Shown: positions 10,968-20,378 of the stretch, in pieces
How the letters are laid out: each line of letters opens with the position of its first letter
Position numbering within the stretch: position 1 is the first letter of the stretch
DNA from: Brachionus manjavacas
Taxonomy: Eukaryota > Rotifera > Eurotatoria > Ploima > Brachionidae
Assembly: GCA_019054805.1 (NCBI GenBank)
Contig: JAHQIY010000011.1
Span: 1,245,001-1,309,000, forward strand
Direction of reading: 5' to 3'
Length of the DNA stretch: 64,000 nucleotides
Notes under the pieces: generated by a model
Seen by the model: the letters and a program-made list of their open reading frames with translations, nothing else
What the model was told of the DNA's origin: nothing
The model's database searches: none
Made by a program: the position numbers and the translations under genes

Positions 10968-11290
10968 TTAAATTTTATTTATTTGTTTTCTGCACTGGAA
11001 GAGCCCGTAAAGCCGAATGGTTTGCGTGTTAGTCATGCAAGTAGAGGATCGATGGTTCAAAACCCGCTGAGAGTGAAAAAATCTTCAAAAAATCTCTGCA
11101 ATACGGGGCGAATGTTTAAACCTCTTTCATCATAAAAATAAGGGGACCAGTTTCGACTGGGTAATAATTGCGGTGTAGATAATCAACTCGTTGCAGTAGC
11201 CTTTGTGCCAGGTCGGACTCTTTGCTCAAAAAGGTTCTTGAAAAGGAGACGAGCGCCTCCCCATCATCAACTAGGATTAAAAATGGACAA
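10968..11290. repeat. SINE-like segment with tRNA-like core and LINE-type tail
   Basis: On the plus strand 11008-11070 contains GCCGAATGGTTTGCGTG and GGTTCAAAACC, resembling tRNA A and B boxes about 35 bp apart. At the left edge, read on the minus strand, the sequence ends GTGCAGAAAACAAATAAATA, nearly the same as the 3' end of the LINE at 62600-62850 (GGTACAGAAAACAAATAAAT). Sharing a tail with a partner LINE is typical of SINEs, but the tRNA-like part lies in the opposite orientation to that tail, which is odd. The inner part is less AT-rich than its surroundings. It is not a functional tRNA gene, because no closed acceptor stem was found. Confidence 0.4.
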
Positions 11291-11299
11291 TTATTAATT

Positions 11300-11705
11300 T
11301 TTGTACTGAGCTGGACCTCCTTTAAAATGAATTATAAAAAAATCAAATAAAAGCTAAATAAATGAGCTAAAATAAGATGAAAAGAAAGCTAAAAAAAAAT
11401 TTATTGAAATAGGTTGTTACACGTGACACATGTTTACGTATTTGAAAAAAAGAGGAAATAGTAAGGTAGCAATTACACAATGGAGTTGGGTATTCAATAT
11501 ATCTCGATTCGAAACCTTCTTGGTATTCCTCCACCAGTCTTACAACCGATGGAATAGAATGACTCAGTCCTGTCTCAACATATCTCTCACTCAACTCAAA
11601 AAGCCGATTCGAGACTGTTAGTAATTTAAGTTTATTAAAACCCTCATGATGCACCATGTTGGAGGGAATATCATATTTTAACTTAAGGATAGACCTGACT
11701 GATGT
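11300..11705 (-). pseudogene. non-LTR retrotransposon 3' end (second copy of the family)
   Basis: The minus-strand frame reads SILKLKYDIPSNMVHHEGFN, TVSNRLFELSERYVETGLSH and EYPTPLCNCYLTISSFF, close to the C-terminus of the LINE at the window's right edge. The 3' untranslated end contains GGAGGTCCAGCTCAGTAC, matching the family's terminal hairpin (GGAGCTTTAGCTCGGTAC at 62650-62670). The 5' part is missing, as expected from incomplete reverse transcription. Confidence 0.75.
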
Positions 11706-11826
11706 ATTTTATCTGAAAAAATCTGAATAAAATTTCGGCTAAAAATGTTCATTTATTCAATTTATGATAAAAAAATTTTTTTTAAAAAAAAGTACATCAA
11801 TATTTTTCAAAAATCTGCTGAATTAA

Positions 11827-11919
11827 ATGTGTCAATGAAATAAAATATCTTGGAGTAATTCTTAATGACAAAAAAGTAACTAAGACCAAATTGATACAAG
11901 AAAACCCAAGTTACCCTTT
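11827..11919 (+). pseudogene. reverse transcriptase fragment
   Basis: A short frame reads VNEIKYLGVILNDKKVTKTK. IKYLGVILD is the conserved motif at the start of the thumb of non-LTR reverse transcriptases. No flanking part of the element is recognisable, and the adjoining DNA at 11940-12130 has repeated TATCGATTTTA-type motifs. Confidence 0.5.
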
Positions 11920-13054
11920 TTGCAAGAATTTTTCAAGAAGTTAGCGATTTTGCCTTATCGATTTTAACACCTAAAAATTGGTTAAATCTCACGATAAGGT
12001 ATCGATATTAATTATCGCTAATAATTCGATTTTTATTATTATTATTTTAACAATGTTTAAAATCGCTTATTTATCGATTTTAATTATTATTATTTTAGCA
12101 ATATTTAATAAATCGATAATTAATTGAAAGTATAAAGAAATTTAATTTTTTATAAAATGAAATATTTGGATTTTTATGAATAAAATTTATTAGTAATGGA
12201 ATTTACAGAATAAAATATTTTAGAAAAAAACAATATTAGACAAAAATTTAATATATAAATTTAACAGAAAAAAAAGGTTTTAATTTCCTAAAGACCTTAA
12301 CTAAATACTTATATTTCTTACAAAAAATTCTTTTTTTAAATTAACAAAAAAATTTAATTTTAAATAGCACAATCTAATTAGTTTTTCATTAAGGATATTT
12401 TTTCATTCAAGTTCATTTTTCCTTTTTCTCTTGTACACAAGTCACGCAACGCTGTTTTAAAATCAGTTTCAGGCAGTGTTATTCCTTTGGTTATCATAAA
12501 TTCTTAAAAATTAAAATTTTAATATCAAAAAACAAAAAAAAAATTGGTGTTCAAATTTAAACCTCTTGCTGCTTTCATTACGTCAGAATATTTTTCTCGC
12601 ATATCCTCACCTTTGCTTTTTGCCCATATAGTCATGTCTGGTATCAGGGATGTTATAATTTGTTTAAAAATGGCTTTTTTCGTAGAGGCACTAAATGCAG
12701 TATTTTGTTTGAAAAGCTGGGCTTTTGATACTCTAAAATTCGGATAATTTGAGCTCAAACTAACTTCACCACCAACTTCTTCACATTCTAATCTTAATTC
12801 CTCCTTTTGAGTCTTTGTTGCTAAAAATTTAACAACCATGAGTGATAAGGAAACATTTTTTTCAATGAAATCTCGATCTTAAATTCTAATAATCAATATT
12901 TTTTTAAATTAATTAATTAATATACCTTCAAGAACCTTAGCCATATTTAGCTTATCTTTTAGCATTTGATTTTCTTTTTTCAATTCTAAGTTTTCATGCT
13001 CCAATGTCTCAATCAGGCCATTTCGATCTTCTAATTGCTTAATTAACTATGAGC

Positions 13055-13809
13055 CAGAGTTGTTTTTAAGTCACAAGTCTTAAGTCAAGTCAAGTCAATG
13101 ACTTAAAAATTTTTTTTTTTTCTTAAGTCGAGTCAATGACTTCAAAATTTTTAAGTTTAAAAAATCGTTAAAAAAAAAGCGGCAAGTCAAAGTTACGGTC
13201 AACATTGTGGCGGGCGGTCATTTAGCCGTTCAGCTTGGCGGCCAGAATTTGGGACTGCGGCGCTGAAAAAAAAGATGCCAAAATATCATAAAAAATTAAA
13301 AAGTTAAGAAAATTAAATATGTTTATTAATTAAAAAAAAAACCATAATTTTATTAAAAAAAAAAAACCAACGGCCAACAATCATCCACTACCAATAATAC
13401 TCAATTTTAATGAAATAAATAATTAAAAGTATTTCCAATCTAACTCAAGTCAATGACTTAAAAAAAAAAAAAAATTTTTTTAAGTCATTGACTTGACTTA
13501 AAAAAAAAAAAAAAATTTTAAGTCATGACTTTGACTTAAAAAAAAAAAAAAAATTTTAAGTAATGACTTTGACTTAAAAAAAAAAAAAAATTTAAGTCAA
13601 GTCATGACTTTGACTTTAAAAAAAAAAAAAAATTTAAGTCATGACTTTGACTTAAAAAAAAAAAAATTTAAGTCATGACTTTGACTTAAAAAAAAAAAAA
13701 ATTTAAGTCATGACTTTGACTTAAAAAAAAAAAAAATTTAAGTCAAGTCATAACTTTGACTTAAATTTTTGTGACTTAGACTTAAAACTGTGACTTAAAA
13801 ACAAGTCTG
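13055..13809. mobile_element. hAT-type MITE, 755 bp, inserted in the KWLD/BEN gene
   Basis: Flanked by the 8-bp direct repeat CTATGAGC (13047-13054 and 13810-13817). The ends are inverted repeats: CAGAGTTGTTTTTAAGTCAC on the left and CAGACTTGTTTTTAAGTCAC from the right. An 8-bp duplication with CAGRGTTG ends is diagnostic of hAT elements. No coding sequence. It contains a GC-rich core (about 13180-13265) and a long array of AAGTCATGACTTTGACTT repeats (13440-13760). Other remnants with the same AAGTCAAGTC motif occur at 17681-17823, near 19590-19841, 25926 and 29533. Confidence 0.85.
13440..13760. repeat. minisatellite of AAGTCATGACTTTGACTT plus A/T spacer
   Basis: About eight to nine tandem units of 34-40 bp, each made of AAGTCATGACTTTGACTT and a run of A followed by T. 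The units are amplified copies of the hAT subterminal motif, and each is partly self-complementary (AAGTCATGACTT). Unequal poly-A lengths suggest replication slippage. It is not a CRISPR array: there are no unique spacers. Confidence 0.8.
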
Positions 13810-16212
13810 CTATGAGCATTTCTCATTTGAAGAATTATTTGAATTTGTTGAACTATCTGAGCAAGAATTATCTTCATTTTCACTTAGTTGTAGTTTTTTA
13901 GCATGAATTGTTGATTTATTTCCTACTACTTTCTCGCCTTGAATTTTTTTTTTCGTTCTATTATTGTACTCCATGTTTTTTAGCAAAGATTCACATTTTG
14001 ATTTTTCGCCAATAAATTAACTCTACACTATGTTTTTCTTTGTTCCATTTTGCATTATAAATGCAATTAATTTCCAAATCTTCATTTTTACCAATAATAA
14101 TATTTGACTTGTAAATAATTTCGTACTTATTATCATCTAACCATTTAACTATATTGCATGATGGAGATTTTTTTGTGCAAATGCTCATTTTAGTAAATTA
14201 TCTAATCTAAGCTTTTTGAATTTGAGCTTTTTATTAATTTAAATTTTATATATAGCTAAAAAAAATAAATTTGAACAAAAATATCAATAACAGGTTTTAA
14301 ATTCGAACTTTTCTAAGTTAAATTTAAACTTATAGTATTTTTTAGCCAGAAATTAAAGGTCAATTGACTTGACTTAATATTTGATATGGAATACATATCT
14401 GAAAAAAAATAAGCAAAAAAATTCATCATTTTAAATTGCTAAAAGGGTTTTAAACCTCTAAATTTTCTCAAAATTTTCCATTAATTTCTTACATAGTCTG
14501 TTACATTAAAATCATCTCTTAGATCAAAATAATTTTGCTCAAGATTAACTCTAATTTTACAATTTAAAATGTTCCTATTTAAATTTCTTCCATAAACCCA
14601 TTCATGGTTAAATCGCTTGCTCCAGGAAAAAATATCTTCTTTTACGTTTTTATTATGTAAACACATTTGATAATTAAATAACTTCAATATTTTTAAAGAG
14701 TTAATTATCTGAACTCCTGTATGATTTTTTGCTTTTATAAAATTGGACACTAGCCTATTCATGTCCTCAAATGCGAAACAATTTAACTCATTTATAGAAC
14801 CATTGTTTTTAATATCACTAGTTAAATGAATAAGCTCATGAACTCCGGAAAGCATTGTATCCAACCCATAGTTGAATTCCATATCACGAACATAATCTTT
14901 TAATAAACAATAAATATCGTCCAAATATTCTGAATTTAGATTTGGCTGAAGTAAATTCTAAACTGCTACGACTAAATCAATCATATGTTTTAATTGTCCC
15001 AAAGACATAATCCATCTAAATAGGGCTAGTGAATAATAAATAATAAAAGAGAAAAATTCAGTGGCTTTCCATTTTACAATTTCTTGTAAAGATCTAGGAG
15101 ATCTTGGTATAAAACTAGGAATTTTAATTTTTACTAAAGACTGGTCAACATTTTTTAAATATTTTCTCAAAGAAGAAGACCTTTTGGAATATTTTTCATC
15201 AAACCAATACTTAATTAAACTTTTTACTACTCCCTCTAAAATTGAATGCATATAATCAATTACTGTAGATTCAATCGGAAAATAAAACTTTAGATCAGAT
15301 AATAAACATGGATCCTTTATACCTTTTATTACATTATTATCTTTAATTGCTTTTTCAACATCAAAAACATACTTATCATGGATTATCAGAATTATCACTT
15401 TTTGGTCTGCCATAGTGATAATTCTGGTAAGGATAAACTCTTAAATTAGCATTTTTTGTTGACTTAATATTCTGACCATTGTACTGTATTTAAAATTGCT
15501 GCTCGAGCAGGTTTATCAAAAACACCATAAGTTAAAAAAATCTAAATAATTTTCCAAAATTTTAAGCTGATTAATAATAGGTTTTAGAAAGAAGTGAAAA
15601 TTCGGCTTATATTTTGACACCCATAAACCAGCAACAATTACATTTGCTAACTTAAATCTTTCATTCTTTTTTATTTGGTTGATTGAAAGATAAATAGGCC
15701 ATATGCTTGTTTTAGACGACTTGAAAATTGACATGCCATCTGTGCTTATTGTAAGCGTAATAGACTTAGCAAAATTTTGTTGAATTTTTTTATGTATTTC
15801 ACTTTAAGAGTTAACTGAAAAATCGAGAGAATCAATACTTTTTTCAATTATTGACTTAATTTAAGAGGCAATACAAATGTGGAAATATTGACAAACATCA
15901 TTTTTGCATATGATACAGCTTTCGAGCTCCTTATTTTCACAAATTACTAATCTTTCACAGCTTTTGCAGAAGAAGAATTGCTTGGAATAAAGTTGTTTCA
16001 AAATAGTTGACTAGCGAATCGAAGCTTTTTGGTACCTGAAAATCTAAAAAAAATCTACTCATTCGTATGAATGCATTCAATATTTCTTTTGTAGGCTTCT
16101 GTCCAATAAAAATACTTAACACCGAGAATTAAAAATAAATGGTCCTATCGTAATTTTTTGTTATTAAATTATGATAAATTTGAATAGACTCATTGTATTC
16201 GGTAGTTGCACT

Positions 16213-17515
16213 GGCGTGTAATAACATGCATCCACAAATTTAATAAAAATATCCACAAATTTATTTTTTCGAATAAAACAAATAAAAAAGTAACAAACAT
16301 AAAAAAAATTGTCAAATATAATTAAATAAAAATTGATATTTGTATTTTAACACTTATTTTAATATCTGATAATAAAATCAATAAATTCCGCACATTAATA
16401 ATAAATAAATAATACATTTTGAAAATACTCTTAATTTTTTTGTGATTACTAATTAACTAATTAATTAACTTAAAAAATAATACATTTTGAGAATACCCTT
16501 AATTTTTTTGTGACAACTAATTAACAAATTAATTAACTACACCGTAATGATGATAAAACTTTGTAGTTGACTATTTATAAACTTTAAACTTCTGGTATTT
16601 TACCAAATTTAAATTCTAATTTTATCTAAAAAAAATGGAAAACGATCCAAAAACTGTTTCAAATGAGAGTGTCTTGATGAACCCTGACGACGACACCTTG
16701 GTCGATGCGGAAAACGTGGTCGTGTTAAAGCAAAGTGATACGAAAAAAAGAGGAGCAAACATCGAATACGAATTCTTTTGCAGCTACGACAATTATAATG
16801 AATTTGTTGAGAAAATTGTTAGGGGTGAAGTAAAAGGAAAATACCTGCAATTTAAACATCAAAACGGTGAAAAATATCGTTTTTATTGTAGGTATCTTTC
16901 TAAGGGATGTAGGGCATCTCTTTATTTGCAATCAACTGAAGGTTCGTCTGGTCATTGTTTCGTTACAATTGATGACCATTCAAATCATCCAGAGCAAGAA
17001 AGTGAAAAAATTGAAGATAGGTTAATGTTAAGGATTAAAGAGTTAGAACAACTTGGTGTCAAAGCTGAAGGTATTATCAAGCAATTGATAAGAGACGGTA
17101 CAATTAGACGAAGGGGTTATAGTTGAAAACGATGAAACTTTTGACGACACATCAAGACCAAATAAAAGAGCTAAGACTGTAGAAGTTGAAGCTAACAGTG
17201 AGAATGCCAATGTTAATTGCAAAAAATGCAACGAGCCGATGAAAAAACGTAGGTACTATTATTGCATTAACAAATGTACTCAAGATTAATTTTTTTTCTT
17301 TTTTAAATAATTATCAATAATAATTATCATTTGTGTTAATTAATAAAAATTAGTTTTTTTTTTATTATTATTTTTCTTTTTTTCTTATATTTGTTATGAA
17401 ATAAATAAAATAATTAATATTCAATAACTTATATCTTTTTTTATTGTTTTTATTCATCGTTTATTATATTTGTGGTAGTTTTTATTAAATTTGTGGATAA
17501 AAATTATTTAACGTC
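16213..17515. mobile_element. MULE-like element, 1.3 kb, carrying a FLYWCH gene
   Basis: Flanked by the 9-bp direct repeat AGTTGCACT (16204-16212 and 17516-17524). The termini are imperfect inverted repeats of about 55 bp: GGCGTGTAATAACATGCATC against GACGTTAAATAATTTTTATC, both followed by CACAAATTTAATAAAAA and a second CCACAAAT. Removing the element and one repeat rejoins the exon of the surrounding transposase in frame, which confirms the boundaries. It codes on the plus strand for a FLYWCH protein only. No DDE transposase is present, so it is a non-autonomous derivative. Confidence 0.85.
16635..17289 (+). pseudogene. FLYWCH zinc-finger protein with C-terminal zinc ribbon
   Basis: ATG 16635 opens 163 codons. 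An acidic N-terminal stretch of about 40 residues is followed by a FLYWCH domain: GKYLQFKHQNGEKYRFYCRY, KGCRASLYLQSTEGSSG and a DDHSNHPEQ end give Cys76, Cys84, and His120/His123 as zinc ligands. A helix follows (KIEDRLMLRIKELEQLGVKA). The frame closes at 17124-17126, but the next frame carries on at once (EGVIVENDETFDDTSRPNKR) to a Cys4 ribbon CKKCNEPMKKRRYYYCINKC and TAA 17287-17289. A one-base frameshift near 17112 is the simplest reading. FLYWCH domains commonly head MULE transposases and bind DNA; here the catalytic part is absent. The gene is enclosed by the element's inverted repeats. Confidence 0.7.
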
Positions 17516-17680
17516 AGTTGCACTCACATCATTTATGTCCCCTAAAAATTTAAAAATTATTCCAATTTTATATTCATTTTACATTTATAATTCTCTATTC
17601 AAAATTTTAATTAATTCAATTAATTGAAATTTTTTCTCAAGTGATTATAAAAAGGAAAAAAATATTCTTCACCTATTGAA

Positions 17681-17823
17681 CAGAGTTGTTTACTTGAACT
17701 TGACTTTTATTTTAATGAATTGGACTTTTTTTTTATAAAAATTTCAAGTCCGGACTTGGACTAGAGACTTGTGACTTTTAAAATTTAAATTTTTTTTTGA
17801 ATTTTTTTTCAAAAACAACTCTG
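17681..17823. mobile_element. small hAT-type MITE
   Basis: Begins CAGAGTTGTTTACTTGAACT and ends, read inverted, CAGAGTTGTTTTTGAAAAAA, 143 bp overall, with AAGTC-rich interior. The ends match the 755-bp MITE at 13055. No 8-bp duplication could be found, so one flank may have changed. It lies in intron 1 of the decayed transposase gene. Confidence 0.55.
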
Positions 17824-18726
17824 GTCTTCTAATACTTTCAAAAATCTGTTCACCTTTACAGTTTTTTCACAAGAGTTAGAAGAAAATGAAATTTAAAGTC
17901 TTTTAAAAAGTCAAGTCACTAAATTGATTTTTATAAATTTTGAAGTCAAGTCTTTTGACTTAACTAAATTTTTTTAAAAAATATCTTGAATTGACTGTAA
18001 CTTTATTAATTTAAAAAAAATCTTTTTTTCTTTATTATAAATACTACTTAACACGGGACTGAAACGTAAATTTCCAATCTAAACTGTTAACCCTAACTAA
18101 TATTTAAATAAATAAAAATAAAAAATTATTACCGATTGGAGGAGTAATATTTGTACATTTTGGTGTTGAAAAAACTTTTTGATAATCAGACTCATTCAAT
18201 TCGATTAGAATTTTCTCTTGAATGGAAGTTGTGATGCACTTGTCAAATTGTTTGTTTGGCATTTTCGAATTTTTTCTTCTTCATTGGCAATCAAATTTCG
18301 AAGCTTTTTTAAATTGTGTCGTCGCTTTGTAGAAAAAGGGATATCAGCTGTTTGGTTACGTTGCCACAAACGATAACTTTTTCCGGCTGAGATGTCAGTC
18401 ATTTAGATTCTTTTCTAAATTTTCAAATTAAAATAAATCAGAATTTTTAAAAAAAAAAAAATTTGTAGGAAAAATAAGCACACATTTAAAAAATTTTTCA
18501 ACGTCTTTTTTAAATGTCTAGAATCAAATGTATAATATTTACAAATGATGTCATTTATTTTGCCTTATGTTTAACTTTAATTCACTAATTTTTTTTATGT
18601 TTATATCCAAGTCCAAGTATTTTTGAGAGGATTTTTATTTTTTTTCAATGAGCTTTAGATTGTTTCATGGTTACTGTATAAAATTTGATTTTTCTTCATG
18701 TTTATTAAGTTAGATGAATTAATGCA

Positions 18727-19205
18727 TACCCTCGTTCGATTATGCTGTACTACAAGCAAAGACACGCTTTTAGACCATGAACAAAAGTACTTCTCGCCCG
18801 TGCAAAAGCATTTTTTATTTTGAACGCTTGGTCGAAAAGCGTAATCATGCTTTTAGATCGACATCAAACACTGAAATTTTTTATTTAATTCGTTATCAAG
18901 ACCCGACTCTAGAACAAAAAAATAAATTTTTCAATTATGAATTTGGTGTTGCATTAAAAATTAAGAAAAAAAATATTGTAATAATAGATATTTTTTTAAT
19001 ATTTTATTGTTGTTTAAAGTTAGAGTTCTCAAAACGCAAAAATTAACAAACACTTCAGTGTTTAATGCCGATCTAAATGCATGATTACGCTTTTGACTAT
19101 GCGTTTAAAAATAAAAATTTTTTTGCACGGACGAGATGTTCGGTGAATGGCCAAAATCCGTTTCTTAGCTTGAGATGAAGCATTATCGAACGAGAAAATA
19201 CGGTA
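18727..19205. mobile_element. foldback MITE with long terminal inverted repeats
   Basis: About 170 bp at the left (TACCCTCGTTCGATTATGC, then CGCCCGTGCAAAAGCATTTT, AAAAGCGTAATCATGC, TTTAGATCGACATCAAACAC) reappears inverted at the right (TCTCGTTCGATAATGC, CGTCCGTGCAAAAAAATTTT, AAAAGCGTAATCATGC, TTTAGATCGGCATTAAACAC). The two arms flank about 140 bp of unique AT-rich DNA. No gene: the 89-codon frame across the left arm is made of repeat sequence. Target-site duplication is uncertain. The superfamily is not recognisable. Confidence 0.75.
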
Positions 19206-20378
19206 TTTAAATTTAAATTATTGGATTACATGGTACAAAGTGTAACACCCTAGTCTTAAACTGCTTATTCATTAAGAATATAAATATTCATCTTTCTATT
19301 TTAAAAAAGTCAGTTAAAAATTGTATTGAATACTATTTTTAATTTGATTTTCCCTTCCGCTCCTACTAATGCTCCTTCAGATTCCTTTTAACGATACATC
19401 TCTTAATTATCGCAAATTTTTCGGACAAAACGATTTAAAAGTTTAATTTAAATCTCACATTGTATATTTTTCTAATAATTTTTTATTTTTCTGAAGAAAA
19501 AGTGGCTCAGAAATGATTAGAAATTAAAAAAATTATATTTAAATATTATTAATTTCTTGCGCAAGAGTCTAAAAAAGACATGTGGCTTACTTGACTTAAA
19601 AATTTTGAAGTCAAGTCGTTTGATCTTACTTATTTTTTTTAAAGTCATTTAAAGTCAAGACTTTGAAATAAAAATGGCCAATTAGCCATCTTTAATTCAA
19701 AATTTTTATTTGAATTTTTAACCGTTCCATATAGTTATAAAGTGGGCTCATTTTCAGTCTTTGAAATGATCTCTATTTTTTATTATTTTCAAATCATGTC
19801 TAGTGAATTGACTTTGAATTTAAGATATTTTTACAACTCTGATAAATAAAATACCGACTAAATAATACCAACTGGTGTATTTGAGGCTAGGCATAAAAAA
19901 AATGAATAAAAACTCTGACGGATTGTTTTTTTCGATACCAGTCCCCGCTTGTGAAAAGGAGGGATGAGTTTGATGAGATGTAATAAGAATTCATTAATTG
20001 ACATTATTTTCAAATTTATCTGTTTTTCATTGTTAAACTATTAAAACTTGTCGGCATTATTTCACAGAGTTAGGTAATACCTAATGAAGTATATTATTCA
20101 ATGAACTTTATATGTTGAAATAAATAAAAACAACTGAAAGCTTATATTTCTCGCAGTAGAAAATTATTTTTTTTTTATAGAAAAAATATTTTAGTAGTAG
20201 AAAATATGAATTTATTAAAAATATGTTTTTTCTTTAGGAAAAATATTTTTGATTATAGAAAAAATAATTTTCCTAATAGAAAAAAAAAATAATCTTTTTT
20301 CTCACCTTTATCTTTATCGATTAAGAAAACTAATCGATAAAGGTGAGAAACCATGTAATCCAATAATTTAAATTTAAA
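19206..20378. repeat. pair of exact 28-bp inverted repeats
   Basis: TTTAAATTTAAATTATTGGA plus TTACATGG at 19206-19233 recurs, exactly inverted, at 20351-20378. The left copy abuts the foldback MITE; the right copy lies inside the next MULE. The DNA between (19234-20138) is AT-rich without a gene, and includes a decayed AAGTCAAGTC-type hAT remnant ending CAACTCTG at 19834-19841. Confidence 0.6.

Larger units (their letters stand above)
12378..14188 (-). pseudogene. KWLD / BEN-like domain protein gene, broken by a hAT MITE
   Basis: Pieces on the minus strand form one gene. ATG 14188 opens an N-terminal domain with NIVKWLDDNKYEIIYKS and YNAKWNKEKHSVELIYW, like the KWLED-type head found in many invertebrate BEN-domain proteins. 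A frameshift near 14005 leads into a basic and Ser/Asn-rich linker (13990-13818). A coiled coil follows (RNGLIETLEHENLELKKENQ), ending at 12926. Then come an exon at 12877-12563 (FRVSKAQLFKQNTAF, FKQIITSLIPDMTIWAKSKG) and a last exon at 12502-12378 (LPETDFKTALRDLCTREKGK). The last three exons splice in phase. A 755-bp MITE sits between linker and coil with a CTATGAGC duplication; the coding frame is the same on both sides, so it hit an exon, and a TAG lies in the duplicated site. The BEN assignment is tentative. It lies directly behind a transposase gene and may belong to the same element. Confidence 0.65.
14481..18402 (-). pseudogene. Tnp2-like (CACTA-related) transposase gene, decayed and interrupted
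   Basis: Exon 1 (18402-18133) reads SAGKSYRLWQRNQTADIPFS and, after a frameshift, KQFDKCITTSIQEKILIE. It ends at a GT donor in phase with an exon beginning at 17541 (DINDVSATTEYNESIQIY). Further frames include SRFFLDFQVPKSFDSLVNYF, a Cys cluster CKSCERLVICENKELESC / CKNDVC, then GMSIFKSSKTSIWPIYLS, VAGLWVSKYKPNFHFFLKP (15734-15516), PARAAILNTVQWSEY, LRVYPYQNYHYGRP, DYMHSILEGVVKSL, PRSLQEIVKWKATEF, and a C-terminal block GLDTMLSGVHELIHLTSD / ELNCFAFEDMNRLVSNFIKA (14924-14481). This order is that of the large transposase domain proteins of the Tnp2/CACTA type seen in cnidarians and rotifers. Several stops and frameshifts make it inactive. A MULE (16213-17515) disrupts exon 2 and a MITE sits in intron 1. 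Confidence 0.72.

Noticed and set aside
11008-11080. A genuine tRNA gene
   Set aside because: A- and B-box-like motifs are present, but no matching acceptor stem or anticodon arm could be folded, and the flank is LINE-like.
13440-13760. Regular repeats resembling a CRISPR array
   Set aside because: The units are direct repeats separated by poly-A/T, without unique spacers, within a hAT MITE in a eukaryotic genome.
18777-19046. 89-codon frame MNKSTSRPCKSIFYFERLVE
   Set aside because: It lies across the left arm of a foldback MITE and its codons match the inverted arm rather than a protein family.
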